The translations under genes and the position numbers were made by a program. Under the pieces are notes generated by a model, which ran no database searches, was not told the DNA's origin, and saw only the letters and a list, made by a program, of their open reading frames with translations. From Mycobacterium sp. ITM-2016-00318 (GTDB taxonomy: Bacteria > Actinomycetota > Actinomycetes > Mycobacteriales > Mycobacteriaceae), in assembly GCF_002968285.2 (NCBI RefSeq), contig NZ_CP134400.1, positions 3,286,001 to 3,350,000 of the forward strand: DNA of 64,000 nt. Direction: 5' to 3'. This document shows positions 1 to 10,383 of the stretch, piece by piece (positions within the stretch are counted from its first letter, which is position 1; each line of letters starts with the position of its first letter).

Positions 1-1486
<1,486 letters not shown>

Positions 1487-1635
1487 TCACCCTTCAATTC
1501 ATTAACCTGTCTAGCTAATCGTAGCGAGCTTCACGGTGCCGTCGGTGTCCGGCCGCTTACGTTAACCTGCGTACGAGACTCGTTCGGGTCACTGTAGACG
1601 GCATCCTCTAAGACAATCTCCGGGAGAGCGACTCC

Positions 1636-2277
1636 ATGGCCGGTCCCTATCCGCCCCACTTCGGCGCTGGACCGGTCGGCCCGTTTCCTCCTCATCCCGG
1701 TCCGCCCCAGCCGTATCCCGACAATTCCATTGCCGCGCCGATGTACCCGGGCATGCTGCCGCCGCCGGTGCCGTATCCGAAGCGCAGCCCGTGGCGCGCC
1801 GTACTGGTCATGCTGGTGGCCCTCGCCGTGGTGGCCGCCGCTGTGGGCGCAACGGTTCTGGTGATGCGCTCCGGCGACGAGTCGGCGCCGCAGAAGCTGA
1901 CCAACGCCGCGGCGCAGGCCGCGATCCAGGACTATCTGGATGCGCTGCAGCGCGGCGACACGCAGGAGATAGCCCGGCACACCTTGTGCGGGCTGTTCGA
2001 CGCGGTGAAGGAGAAGCGGTCGGACCTTGCGCTGGCGGATTTGAGCAGCGATGCCTTCAAGAGGCAGTTCGGGAAGGCCGAGGTCACCTCGATCGACAAG
2101 ATGGTGTTCTCCTCGCCGGCCCAGGCGCAGGTCCTGTTCAGCATGAACGTGACGCCGGCGGGCAGCCGCACTCGTCCGCCACCCGAGGTGGAGGAGCAGG
2201 GCGTGGCTCAGCTACTCGTGCAGGACAACCAGGTCCTGGTGTGTTCGTATCTGCTGCGCGCGGCAGGCCAGTACTAG
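1636..2277 (+). CDS. Conserved membrane protein (Rv2203-like)
   Basis: 213 residues. A proline- and glycine-rich cytoplasmic N-terminus (1-50) is followed by one transmembrane helix (about 54-76, VLVMLVALAVVAAAVGATVLVM) and an extracytoplasmic domain of about 130 residues. That domain begins AAIQDYLDALQRGDTQEIARHTLCG, an NTF2/Rv0361-like pattern, and contains two Cys residues. A GGGAGAG ribosome-binding site precedes the ATG. The position between adoK and the Fe-S gene matches Rv2203. Function is unknown. Confidence 0.75.
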   Translation: MAGPYPPHFGAGPVGPFPPHPGPPQPYPDNSIAAPMYPGMLPPPVPYPKRSPWRAVLVMLVALAVVAAAVGATVLVMRSGDESAPQKLTNAAAQAAIQDYLDALQRGDTQEIARHTLCGLFDAVKEKRSDLALADLSSDAFKRQFGKAEVTSIDKMVFSSPAQAQVLFSMNVTPAGSRTRPPPEVEEQGVAQLLVQDNQVLVCSYLLRAAGQY

Positions 2278-2307
2278 CTCAGACCCGCACCCGCGCCGAC
2301 GTTAAGC

Positions 2308-2670
2308 TCAGTTGAACGAGTCCCCGCACGCGCACGAACCCGTGGCGTTGGGGTTGTCGATGGTGAAGCCCTGCTTCTCGATGGTGTCGACGAAGTCGAT
2401 GGTGGCGCCCTGGATGTAGGGGGCGCTCATCCGGTCGACGGTCAGGTTCACGCCGCCGAACTCGGTGGTCAGATCACCGTCGAGGGTGCGGTCATCGAAG
2501 AAGAGGTTGTAGCGCAGGCCAGCGCAACCGCCGGGCTGAACGGCGATTCGCAGCGCCAGGTCGTCACGGCCCTCTTGGTCCAGCAGCGCCTTGGCCTTGC
2601 CGGCCGCGGCTTCGGTCAGGACCGCGCCGTGGGTGGCGGTGCTGGTCGCCGACTCGTCCTGAACAGTCAT
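2308..2670 (-). CDS. erpA: A-type iron-sulfur cluster insertion protein (ErpA/HesB family)
   Basis: 120 residues, an A-type carrier of the HesB/IscA/ErpA family (Rv2204c position) that delivers Fe-S clusters to apo-enzymes in the cytoplasm. The three ligand cysteines are present: C49 in PGGCAGLRY and C113 and C115 in the C-terminal GSCACGDSF. Length is normal for the family. An AGGGAG ribosome-binding site lies just upstream of the ATG on the minus strand. The erpA symbol follows usage for actinobacterial homologues; the family is certain, the exact client is not. Confidence 0.9.
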   Translation of the reverse strand: MTVQDESATSTATHGAVLTEAAAGKAKALLDQEGRDDLALRIAVQPGGCAGLRYNLFFDDRTLDGDLTTEFGGVNLTVDRMSAPYIQGATIDFVDTIEKQGFTIDNPNATGSCACGDSFN

Positions 2671-2853
2671 TGCGTCTCCCTGAATGGCTTGTGTTGCGGA
2701 CCTCTAACAGCCCACATGCTCAACGGTACCTGGTTATGCCGCTATTCCCGAGTTCGTCGGCCGTGACCTGCGCCAAACTTGTGCGGGCTGTCGCCGTAGC
2801 AGTCGGGTGCGATGAGCACGCGGAGGCCGTCCGAGCCGGTCATTCCAGCAGAT

Positions 2854-2859
2854 TATGCT
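2854..2859 (+). promoter_or_regulatory. Candidate -10 element giving a leaderless mRNA
   Basis: TATGCT fits the mycobacterial TANNNT -10 consensus and ends 7 nt before the GTG at 2867. Transcription would therefore begin at or next to the start codon. No Shine-Dalgarno sequence is visible in front of that GTG. This is inferred from spacing only. Confidence 0.45.
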
Positions 2860-2866
2860 GGCGGGC

Positions 2867-3541
2867 GTGAACCTGCTGGGCCGCAAGAAGGACAACCCGC
2901 CACCTGACGACAACACCGCCGCCGTCGAGGCGACCGCGGACAGCGGATCTGCGACCAGGGCGGGTGGCAGAACAGCGCCGAAGGGCAAGCCGACGCCTAA
3001 GCGCGACTCTGCGCGTCGTCGCGGGCCCGTCGCACCGGCCCCGATGACCTCTGCGGAGGCCAGGAAGCGGCGCAAGGAAATGCGCGGGGCGAAGCTTTCG
3101 CGCGAGGAGCGCCGCGAGGAGAAGGCCACCCGTCGTGCCGCCATGTCCGACCGTCGCGAACGGATGATGGCGGGCGACGACGATTATCTGCTTCCCCGCG
3201 ACAAGGGCCCGGCGCGCCGGTACGCCCGCGACATCGTGGATTCGCGCCGCATCAGCGCGCTCGGTCTGTTCATGCCCGCGGCGCTCGCCCTGATCTTCGT
3301 CATGCTGGCGGTGCCGCAGGTGCAGTACTACATCTCGCCCGCGATGCTGATCCTGATGGGCATCATGCTCGTTGACGGGTTCTTTTTGGGCCGCAAGGTG
3401 AATCGGCTCGTCGACGAGAAATATCCCGAGCACACCGAAAGCGGCTGGAAGCTCGGGTTCTACGCCGCAAGCCGCGCGTCTCAGCTGCGGCGGATGCGCG
3501 CACCTCGGCCGCAGGTCAACCGCGGCGACAAAGTCACCTGA
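2867..3541 (+). CDS. DUF3043 membrane protein (Rv2206-like), probably leaderless
   Basis: 224 residues from GTG 2867 (VNLLGRKKD), which matches the usual N-terminus of this family. An in-frame ATG at 2855 exists, but it lies inside a likely -10 element (TATGCT, 2854-2859), so GTG 2867 is preferred. The N-terminal 110 residues are highly charged and contain the KRRKEMRGAKLSREERREEK block. Two transmembrane helices follow (about 134-156 and 160-180). Function is unknown. It lies 7 bp before cobU. Confidence 0.8.
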   Translation: MNLLGRKKDNPPPDDNTAAVEATADSGSATRAGGRTAPKGKPTPKRDSARRRGPVAPAPMTSAEARKRRKEMRGAKLSREERREEKATRRAAMSDRRERMMAGDDDYLLPRDKGPARRYARDIVDSRRISALGLFMPAALALIFVMLAVPQVQYYISPAMLILMGIMLVDGFFLGRKVNRLVDEKYPEHTESGWKLGFYAASRASQLRRMRAPRPQVNRGDKVT

Positions 3542-3548
3542 GCCCCCG

Positions 3549-4070
3549 GTGCGCGTTCTGGTGCTCGGCGGTATCCGGTCGGGCAAGTCCGAATGGGCCG
3601 AGTCGGTCGTCGGGCGAGCCGGGGATCCCGTTCGTTACCTGGCCACCGGGCCCGTCGCCGACGACGACGCCTGGGCGGCGCGGGTCTCATTCCACCGCGC
3701 TCGTCGCCCGCAGAACTGGTCGACGGTCGAAACGTGCGATGTCGCAAGCGAATTGCGGTCTGACGATGTCGGCCCCACCCTCGTCGACGATGTGGGCGGC
3801 TGGCTCACCGCGGCGCTGGACCGGGCCAGAGCATGGACCGGCGGATCCGCCCGCGCGGACATCGACGATTTTGTCGACGCCGTCGCCGGATACCCGTCGG
3901 ATCTGGTGCTCGTCAGTCCGGAGGTCGGTCTGACCGTCGTGCCCGAGACGGAGGCGGGCCGCCGCTTCGCCGACGAACTCGGCGCGTTGAACCAGCGACT
4001 CGCCGCGGTGTGCGACCGCGTCGTGCTGGTGGTCGCGGGACAGCCGGTAACGGTGAAGGAGCTTGCGTGA
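3549..4070 (+). CDS. cobU: Adenosylcobinamide kinase / adenosylcobinamide-phosphate guanylyltransferase
   Basis: 173 residues. CobU phosphorylates adenosylcobinamide and transfers GMP to give AdoCbi-GDP in the nucleotide-loop branch of cobalamin synthesis. The P-loop GGIRSGKS is at residues 7-14, followed by the HRARRPQNW segment (49-57), where CobU carries its guanylylated histidine. A DDVGGWL motif lies near residue 80. The start is GTG. The stop (TGA 4068-4070) overlaps the GTG start of cobT. In M. tuberculosis cobU (Rv0254c) is elsewhere, so this three-gene operon is a difference from that genome. Confidence 0.92.
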   Translation: MRVLVLGGIRSGKSEWAESVVGRAGDPVRYLATGPVADDDAWAARVSFHRARRPQNWSTVETCDVASELRSDDVGPTLVDDVGGWLTAALDRARAWTGGSARADIDDFVDAVAGYPSDLVLVSPEVGLTVVPETEAGRRFADELGALNQRLAAVCDRVVLVVAGQPVTVKELA

Positions 4071-5107
4071 TCGATATCCCGCCGATCGAGCCACCCGACG
4101 AGGACGTCGCGGCGAAGGCCAGAGCCAGGCAGGACACGCTGACCAAGCCGGCAGGCTCGCTGGGGCGACTCGAGGAGCTGTCGGTCTGGGTGGCGGCCTG
4201 TCAGGGCGTGTGCCCGCCCAACCAGTTCCAGCGGGCGCGGGTGGTGGTGTTCGCAGGCGATCACGGCGTCACGTCGGCGGGCGTATCGGCGTTCCCTGCA
4301 GAGGTTACGGCGCAGATGGTCGCCAACTTCGACGCAGGCGGGGCCGCGATCAACGTGTTGGCCGAGGCGGCGGGCGCGACCGTACGCGTCGCCGATATCG
4401 CGGTCGACGTCGACGAACCGCAGTCCGCTTCGATCGGCCTGCACAAGGTCCGAAGGAGCAGCGGCAACATCGCCGTCGAGGACGCGCTGACGGCAGACGA
4501 AACCCACGCCGCCGTCGAAGCGGGCCGCCGGATCGCCGACGAGGAGGTCGACGCGGCAGCGGACCTGCTGATCGCAGGCGATATGGGAATCGGAAACACC
4601 ACGGCTGCAACAGCTTTGATCGCTGCTCTGACGGGGACCGAGCCGGTCGCGATCGTCGGACGCGGCACCGGTATCGACGACGCGGGCTGGTCGCGCAAGG
4701 TCGCCGCGGTGCGTGACGCGCTCTATCGTGCTCGCGGCATGACCGCGGACCCGCTGGCGCTTCTTCGGGTGTGCGGCGGCGCGGATCTGGCCGCGATGGC
4801 GGGTTTCCTTGCGCAAGCGGCGGTGCGCCGGACCCCCGTGTTGCTCGACGGTGTGGTGGTGGCGTCCGCTGCACTGGTCGCCGAAGTACTCGCCCCAGGC
4901 GCGCGGCAGTGGTGGCGTGCGGGCCACCGGTCCACCGAACCGGCGCACGCGCTTGCGTTGGAGAAGTTGGAGCTCCAACCGATCCTCGACCTGTCGATGC
5001 GGCTCGGCGAAGGGACGGGAGCGGCGGTCGCGTTGCCCGTGGTACGGGCCGCTGTGGCCACGCTGGGGTCGATGGCGACTTTCGACGAGGCGAGCGTCTC
5101 TTCGTGA
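4067..5107 (+). CDS. cobT: Nicotinate-nucleotide--dimethylbenzimidazole phosphoribosyltransferase
   Basis: 346 residues. CobT makes alpha-ribazole phosphate from nicotinate mononucleotide and dimethylbenzimidazole, the lower ligand of cobalamin. The family motifs VFAGDHGV and GDMGIGNTT are visible. [11 protein letters not shown] near the C-terminus holds the catalytic glutamate (about residue 316). The start is GTG 4067, overlapping the cobU stop by 4 bases; the longer open frame upstream is rejected because it runs through cobU. Its own stop overlaps cobS by 3 bases. Confidence 0.94.
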   Translation: MIDIPPIEPPDEDVAAKARARQDTLTKPAGSLGRLEELSVWVAACQGVCPPNQFQRARVVVFAGDHGVTSAGVSAFPAEVTAQMVANFDAGGAAINVLAEAAGATVRVADIAVDVDEPQSASIGLHKVRRSSGNIAVEDALTADETHAAVEAGRRIADEEVDAAADLLIAGDMGIGNTTAATALIAALTGTEPVAIVGRGTGIDDAGWSRKVAAVRDALYRARGMTADPLALLRVCGGADLAAMAGFLAQAAVRRTPVLLDGVVVASAALVAEVLAPGARQWWRAGHRSTEPAHALALEKLELQPILDLSMRLGEGTGAAVALPVVRAAVATLGSMATFDEASVSS

Positions 5108-5829
5108 TCCGTTCGGTCACAGGGGCTTTCGCCTTTGCCACCGTCCTGCCGATACGGGCGGGGTCCGGCGTCGGCCGCGGAGTCATGGCGGCTCTGCCGG
5201 TTGTCGGCTTCGCGCTCGGGGGACTTGCCGCCGGAGTCGTGTGGGTGGCCTCGCTAGCCTTCGCGCACGGTCATCCGCTGACGGGCGTGCTCGCGGTGGC
5301 GACGCTGCTGCTCGCGACAAGGGGGCTGCACATCGACGGCCTGGCCGACACCGTTGACGGTCTCGGCTGTTACGGCCCACCGGAGCGGGCGCTTCAGGTG
5401 ATGCGCGACGGGACGGCAGGCCCGTTCGGGGTCGCGGCCGTCGCGGTGGTGATCCTGGTGCAGGGTTTGGCCTTCGCCGAGTTGAGCGCGGTCGCGCTGA
5501 TCGTGGCGGTGACCGCGGGCCGGGTCGCCGCCGTCGCGGCCTGCCGGAAGTCGGTGCCGTCGGCTCGGGGCAGCACGCTGGGGTCGATGGTCGCGGGCAG
5601 TCAGCCGTCGGCGGTGGTCGCGGTCTGGGTGGTCGCGGTCGCCGCGCTGGCGTTGGGTGCGGGGCCGCGCCTGTGGCAGGGTCCTGCCGCGGTGCTGGTG
5701 GCGCTGGCGTGCACCGCCGTGCTGGTGGCGCATTGCGTACGACGCTTCGGCGGGATCACCGGCGACGTGCTCGGCGCCGTCATCGAGGTGACGACGACGC
5801 TGGCCGCGGTCGGCCTGGCGATCGGCTGA
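5104..5829 (+). CDS. cobS: Adenosylcobinamide-GDP ribazoletransferase (cobalamin synthase)
   Basis: 241-residue polytopic inner-membrane protein. It joins AdoCbi-GDP and alpha-ribazole (phosphate), the last step of nucleotide-loop assembly. It begins GTG 5104 ([17 protein letters not shown]), overlapping the cobT stop. The conserved CobS segment [13 protein letters not shown], with its acidic metal-binding residues, lies near 79-91. About six hydrophobic helices fill the rest. It is the last gene of cobU-cobT-cobS and faces convergent ilvE across a repeat-containing gap. Confidence 0.93.
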   Translation: MIRSVTGAFAFATVLPIRAGSGVGRGVMAALPVVGFALGGLAAGVVWVASLAFAHGHPLTGVLAVATLLLATRGLHIDGLADTVDGLGCYGPPERALQVMRDGTAGPFGVAAVAVVILVQGLAFAELSAVALIVAVTAGRVAAVAACRKSVPSARGSTLGSMVAGSQPSAVVAVWVVAVAALALGAGPRLWQGPAAVLVALACTAVLVAHCVRRFGGITGDVLGAVIEVTTTLAAVGLAIG

Positions 5830-5838
5830 CCCCACCCC

Positions 5839-5905
5839 CTTACGCCCAAACCGACATTTGGGCGCAGAAGTGCGAGTAGCGGCCGCCATTTCGTCGATCT
5901 CGGCG
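5839..5905. repeat. Intergenic repeat copy 1, with hairpin, between convergent genes
   Basis: A 64-bp core (5842-5905) recurs without gaps at 19462-19525, with about 9 mismatches. It opens with a perfect 8-bp inverted repeat, CGCCCAAA-ccgaca-TTTGGGCG, followed by AAGTGCGAGTA and CCATTTCGTCGATCT. Both copies sit between the 3' ends of converging genes (here cobS and ilvE). A role as a bidirectional transcription terminator or REP-like element is inferred. Confidence 0.7.
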
Positions 5906-5924
5906 CAGCGCGTTTCGCGTGCGT

Positions 5925-7028
5925 TCAGGAAAGTCGCGACATCCAGCCGTGAGTGTCGGCGAACGTGCCGCGCTGAATCCCGGTCAGCGTGTCGCGCAGC
6001 GCCATGGTGATCTCACCGGGTTCGCCGTCGGCGATGGTGAATTCGCCCTCGCCGTGCTTGACATGCGAGACCGGCGTGATCACCGCGGCGGTGCCGCACG
6101 CGAACACCTCGGTGATCTCACCCGCACCCGCCTTCTTCTGCCACTCGTCGACGTCGATCTTACGTTCTTCGACCGCGAATCCGGCATCAGTTGCCAACTG
6201 CAGCAACGAATCCCGAGTGATGCCTGGCAGCAGCGAGCCACTGAGCTCGGGTGTGACAAGGCGAGCCGACCCCCCGCTGCCGAACACGAAGAACAGGTTC
6301 ATGCCACCCATCTCTTCGACATAGCGGCGTTCGATGGCGTCCAGCCACACCACCTGGTCGCACCCGTTGTCGGCGGCTTCGGCCTGCGCGAGAAGCGATG
6401 CGGCGTAGTTGCCGCCGAACTTCGCGGCGCCGGTGCCGCCGGGTGAGGCGCGTACGTACTCGTGTGACAGCCACACGCTGACGGGTTTGATGCCGCGCGG
6501 GAAATACGCCCCGGCGGGCGAGCCGATCACCATGTAGCGGTATTCGGATGCGGGCCGCACACCGAGTCCGGGCTCGGAGGCGAAGATGAAGGGCCGCAGG
6601 TAAAGCGACTCCTCGCCGCCTGCGGCAGGCACCCACTGCCCGTCGACGGCGATCAGCTGCCGCAGCGAGTCGATGAACACGTCTTCGGGCAACTCCGGGA
6701 TGGCAAGCCTGCGGGCCGACGAACGCAGCCGCGCGGCGTTGGCCTCGGCGCGGAACGACACGATCGTTCCGTCGGCCCAGCGGTAGGCCTTCAACCCCTC
6801 GAACACTTCCTGCGCGTAGTGCAGAACAATCGCCGACGGGTCGAGCTCGATGGGCCCGTACGGGACGACGCGCGCGTTGTGCCAACCCTTGCCGTCCACG
6901 TAGTCCACCGAGACCATGTGGTCGGTGTGATAGCGGCCGAACCCCGGATTCGCCAGGATTTCGGCGCGTACCTCGTCGCTCGCCGGGTTCGCGTTGCGAT
7001 CGACGGTGAACTCGAGGCGGCCAGTCAT
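5925..7028 (-). CDS. ilvE: Branched-chain amino acid aminotransferase
   Basis: 367 residues, fold-type IV PLP enzyme that makes Leu, Ile and Val from their 2-oxo acids with glutamate. Fold-type IV signatures are visible: [14 protein letters not shown] residues near the N-terminal third and the PLP-lysine segment [15 protein letters not shown] (Lys near 203). The start chosen is ATG 7028 ([12 protein letters not shown]), which gives the family length. An upstream extension of the frame would add 37 atypical residues overlapping gcvT. Confidence 0.93.
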   Translation of the reverse strand: MTGRLEFTVDRNANPASDEVRAEILANPGFGRYHTDHMVSVDYVDGKGWHNARVVPYGPIELDPSAIVLHYAQEVFEGLKAYRWADGTIVSFRAEANAARLRSSARRLAIPELPEDVFIDSLRQLIAVDGQWVPAAGGEESLYLRPFIFASEPGLGVRPASEYRYMVIGSPAGAYFPRGIKPVSVWLSHEYVRASPGGTGAAKFGGNYAASLLAQAEAADNGCDQVVWLDAIERRYVEEMGGMNLFFVFGSGGSARLVTPELSGSLLPGITRDSLLQLATDAGFAVEERKIDVDEWQKKAGAGEITEVFACGTAAVITPVSHVKHGEGEFTIADGEPGEITMALRDTLTGIQRGTFADTHGWMSRLS

Positions 7029-7050
7029 GGGGCGATTGTATATCCGTCCG

Positions 7051-8145
7051 CTACCGGGTTTTTGCCTCGATGAACGGTGGTTTGACGACCTCGCATTCGA
7101 CGGGCCTGCCGCGAACATCGACGGCGACCCGTTGTCCATCGGCGATGTTGCGGTCGGTGTCGAGCAGCGCCAGCGCGATACCGACTTTCAAACTCGGAGA
7201 GAAGGTTCCCGACGTCGTCACCCCGATCGGGGTGGAGCCGTCGAGCACCGTCAGATCCGGTCGCAGTACGCCCCTGCCCACGGCGCGGAGGCCGCGCAGA
7301 AGTCGTTTCGGCCCGGCCTCCTTCTCGGCGAGCAGCGCCTCGCGGCCCCAGAAGGCGGCCTTCTTCCAGCCGATCGCCCAGCCGCAGCGGGCCTGCAACG
7401 GGGAGATCTCGCGCGACAGCTCGTGTCCGTGCAGCGGATAGCCCATTTCGGTGCGCAGCGTGTCACGGGCGCCCAGCCCGGCCAGCTGGCCGCCTGCGGC
7501 GGAGACGGCGTCGACGAGCGCGTCGAACACCACCGGCGCGTCGTCCCACGCGGGCAGCAGTTCGTAGCCCTGCTCGCCGGTGTAGCCGGTGCGGCACACC
7601 CGCACCTCGGCACCGCTGAAGTCGGCATCGGCGTAGCCCATGTAGTCCATATCGGTCGGCAGCCCCAATGAGCCGACGACGTCGGTCGACTTGGGCCCCT
7701 GCACTGCGAGCACCGCGCGCGACCGGTGCTCGTCGGTGATGGTCAACCCGTCAGGAGCCCCGCCTTGCAGCGCGGCGACGACGTCGGCCGTGTTGGCGGC
7801 GTTCGGGACCAGAAAGATCTCGTCCTCGGAGACGTAGTACGCAATCAGATCGTCGATCACGCCGCCCGATTCGGTGCAGCACAAAGTGTATTGCGCCTTG
7901 CCCGACCCGATCCTGGAGAGGTCGTTGGTGAGGGTGGAGTTGACGTACTCGGCGGCGCCCTGGCCACGGACCGACGCCTTGCCGAGGTGGCTGACATCGA
8001 AGAGGCCGACGGTGGATCGGGTTGCCGTGTGCTCGCCGACCGTACCTTGGTAGCAGACCGGCATCAGCCAGCCGGAGAACTCGGCGAAGCTGGCATCGAG
8101 CTGACGGTGCCGGTCTTCGAGGGGGCCGTGCTGGATTTCGGTCAC
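7051..8145 (-). CDS. gcvT: Glycine cleavage system aminomethyltransferase (T protein)
   Basis: 364 residues. GcvT releases ammonia from aminomethylated lipoyl-H protein and passes the methylene group to tetrahydrofolate. Typical features are [21 protein letters not shown] (written here in part), [15 protein letters not shown], and the C-terminal T-protein domain with [11 protein letters not shown]. The start is GTG 8145 ([13 protein letters not shown]); the open frame continues far upstream, but only through the antisense of the cyclase gene. The gene lies directly upstream of ilvE on the same strand. Confidence 0.92.
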   Translation of the reverse strand: MTEIQHGPLEDRHRQLDASFAEFSGWLMPVCYQGTVGEHTATRSTVGLFDVSHLGKASVRGQGAAEYVNSTLTNDLSRIGSGKAQYTLCCTESGGVIDDLIAYYVSEDEIFLVPNAANTADVVAALQGGAPDGLTITDEHRSRAVLAVQGPKSTDVVGSLGLPTDMDYMGYADADFSGAEVRVCRTGYTGEQGYELLPAWDDAPVVFDALVDAVSAAGGQLAGLGARDTLRTEMGYPLHGHELSREISPLQARCGWAIGWKKAAFWGREALLAEKEAGPKRLLRGLRAVGRGVLRPDLTVLDGSTPIGVTTSGTFSPSLKVGIALALLDTDRNIADGQRVAVDVRGRPVECEVVKPPFIEAKTR

Positions 8146-8191
8146 GCCGAACCACACTAATGGTGGCGTTCCTGCTGGCAGACTCCGGTGG

Positions 8192-9280
8192 GTGGCCGAT
8201 TTCGATGCCCTCGAGACCGCCGGAATCGCCAACGCGCGCGAACGCGCCGCGCTGATCGAATACCTCGACGGCCTGGGCTTCACGGCCGAGGAGATGGTGG
8301 CGGCCGAGCGTCGCGGCCGGCTGTTCGGCCTCGCTGGTGATGCCGTCAGAAGTAGCGGACGACCGGTATACAGCCTGCGGACCGCCGCCGAGGTCCTGGG
8401 GCAGTCCGTTGAGCAGGTCGAACACTCGTGGGCGCTGCTCGGTCTGACCATCGCAAGTCCCGACCACATCGTGTTGAGCCAACGCGACGTCGATGCCCTG
8501 GAGACCTGCGCCCTGATGAGTGAGCGGATGGGCGCCGACAGGGTCGAAGGACTCCTCCGCTTCATGGGTGCCGCGATGAGCCGTTTGGCGGAGGCGGAGA
8601 CCACCGTGCTCCGCAGTTCCGCGCCCGATTTCTGGATAACTCGCAGCCACGACGAGTTGACGACCGCGCGCACGTGGCGAGCGCTCGCCGAACTGATACC
8701 AAGAGCCGGGTCGCTGCTCGACGTCATCCACCGCCACCATCTGACCCGCCCGAATCTCTTCGAGAACGTGACCGACGATCCGTCTTCGAACGTGACATGT
8801 GGTGTCGGCTTCGCTGATCTGTCTGGATTCACCGCCCTGACACACGTACTCACACCAGTCGAACTGTCGGCTCTGCTGAACGGCTTCAGCGCCACGGCCA
8901 CCGACGTGATACGCCGCGAAAAGGGGCGGGTGGTGAAGTTCATCGGCGACGCCGTGATGTGGGTCAGCTCGACGCCACAGCAGCTGGTCGATACCGCAGG
9001 CGGCATCATCGGCGACCAACGCACGCTCGACGCCGGGCTGCGGGTTCGGGCTGGGCTGAGTTTCGGCCAGGTCCTCGCCATCAACGGCGACTACTTCGGG
9101 GAGGCGGTGAACCTGGCCGCACGGTTGGTCGCGGCCGCGCTGCCAGGGCAGATCCTCGTCGCATCGGAGGTCCGCGAGGCCCTGCCTGATCGCGCTGCCG
9201 ATCCGCAAGATCCTTTGACGCTCAAGGGTTTCGACGAGCCTGTCTCTGCGTTCGATATGTCCGCCTGCGGCGGTGCATAA
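8192..9280 (+). CDS. Class III adenylate cyclase, copy 1 (Rv2212-like)
   Basis: 362 residues. An N-terminal regulatory region (1-190) precedes a class III cyclase homology domain (about 200-362) that makes cAMP from ATP. The metal-binding aspartates sit in [10 protein letters not shown] and [12 protein letters not shown]. The transition-state Asn/Arg pair is in [10 protein letters not shown]. tuberculosis has one such gene here (Rv2212, reported to be stimulated by fatty acids); this genome has two in tandem. The start is GTG, with 46 bp to divergent gcvT. Its stop shares one base with the next gene (TAATG). Confidence 0.88.
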   Translation: MADFDALETAGIANARERAALIEYLDGLGFTAEEMVAAERRGRLFGLAGDAVRSSGRPVYSLRTAAEVLGQSVEQVEHSWALLGLTIASPDHIVLSQRDVDALETCALMSERMGADRVEGLLRFMGAAMSRLAEAETTVLRSSAPDFWITRSHDELTTARTWRALAELIPRAGSLLDVIHRHHLTRPNLFENVTDDPSSNVTCGVGFADLSGFTALTHVLTPVELSALLNGFSATATDVIRREKGRVVKFIGDAVMWVSSTPQQLVDTAGGIIGDQRTLDAGLRVRAGLSFGQVLAINGDYFGEAVNLAARLVAAALPGQILVASEVREALPDRAADPQDPLTLKGFDEPVSAFDMSACGGA

Positions 9281-10365
9281 TGGTCGATTTCGATGCCCTC
9301 GAAGCCGCCGGAATCGCCAACGCGCGCGAACGCGCCGCGCTGATCGAATACCTCGACGGCCTGGGCTTCACGGCGGAGGAGATGGTGGCGGCCGAGCGTC
9401 ACGGCCGGCTGTTCGGCCTCGCCGGTGATGCGCTGCAGAGAACGGGCAAGCCGATCTACACCCTCCGCCGTGCCGCCGACGAGCTGGGCGTCTCCGTCCC
9501 CGCACTGGTCCAGGCGTGGTCTGCTCTCGGGCTGAACGTCGCGGATGCCGACCAACCGGTTTTCAGCCAGGTCGACCTCGACGGCTTGGCTGCCTGGGTG
9601 GCACTACGGGCGGCCGTCGGCGAGGACGCCACCATGACGTTGCTGAGGGTTCTCGGCGCGTCGATGGCCCGGCTCGCCGAAGCCGGGTCGACGGCGATCC
9701 GGCTCGGGCTACCCGACATCCAGATGGAGCACAGCCGAGACGAGCTCAAAACCGCCATCGCCTATCAAGCCGTCGGCGAGTTCATTCCTCGCCTCGCGGT
9801 ACTCATCGGGGCAGTGTTCCGCCATCACACGATCAGCGCCCGCACCTACTTCGAAGGCGTCGTTCGCGACGCCACCGCGAGCGTCATCTGCGGCGTCGGA
9901 TTCGCGGATCTGACGGGTTTCACGTCGTTGACGCAGCGGCTCACGCCGACCGAACTGTCTCAGCTCCTCGTGGAGTTCGCGGCCGCGGTCAGCGACGTGG
10001 TGCTCGCCGACGGCGGGCGGATCGTCAAGTTCATCGGTGATGAGGTGATGTGGGTAAGTTCGACCCCCGAACAGCTCGCAAAAGTAGCGCTCGACCTCGT
10101 CGAACACCCGCAGGCACGCGAGGCCGAGTTGAAGGTTCGGGCCGGCCTCGGGTACGGGCGGGTGCTGGCCATTGCAGGCGATTACTTCGGCACCGCGGTC
10201 AACCTCGCCGCCCGCCTGGTCGGCGCTGCCGCGCCGGGGCAGATTCTGGCATCGTCCGACGTACGCGACGAGCTGCCCGGCTGGGCCGCGATTCGACAGG
10301 AACCATTGCTGCTCAAGGGGTTCGACACCCCGGTCACGGCCTACGACCTGCACCTGTCCCGTTGA
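9280..10365 (+). CDS. Class III adenylate cyclase, copy 2 (tandem paralogue)
   Basis: 361 residues with the same architecture as its upstream neighbour. Catalytic motifs are FADLTGFTSLTQ, RIVKFIGDEVMWVSS and [12 protein letters not shown], so it looks active. The first 50 or so codons are almost identical to copy 1 at DNA level (about 5 differences in 145 bp), while the rest is strongly diverged. This suggests recent gene conversion of the 5' ends. The ATG overlaps the stop of copy 1 by one base, so the two are probably translationally coupled. cAMP signalling by a heteromeric pair is possible but only inferred. Confidence 0.87.
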   Translation: MVDFDALEAAGIANARERAALIEYLDGLGFTAEEMVAAERHGRLFGLAGDALQRTGKPIYTLRRAADELGVSVPALVQAWSALGLNVADADQPVFSQVDLDGLAAWVALRAAVGEDATMTLLRVLGASMARLAEAGSTAIRLGLPDIQMEHSRDELKTAIAYQAVGEFIPRLAVLIGAVFRHHTISARTYFEGVVRDATASVICGVGFADLTGFTSLTQRLTPTELSQLLVEFAAAVSDVVLADGGRIVKFIGDEVMWVSSTPEQLAKVALDLVEHPQAREAELKVRAGLGYGRVLAIAGDYFGTAVNLAARLVGAAAPGQILASSDVRDELPGWAAIRQEPLLLKGFDTPVTAYDLHLSR

Positions 10366-10383
10366 CCGATAGGCTCGACGCTC

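Noticed and set aside
3635..4978. 447-residue minus-strand frame across cobU-cobT
   Set aside because: Both conserved cobalamin genes on the plus strand explain the DNA. The antisense product has no recognisable domain.
7051..9084. gcvT as a 677-residue protein
   Set aside because: Residues before GTG 8145 are antisense of the cyclase gene; the T-protein family length is about 370.
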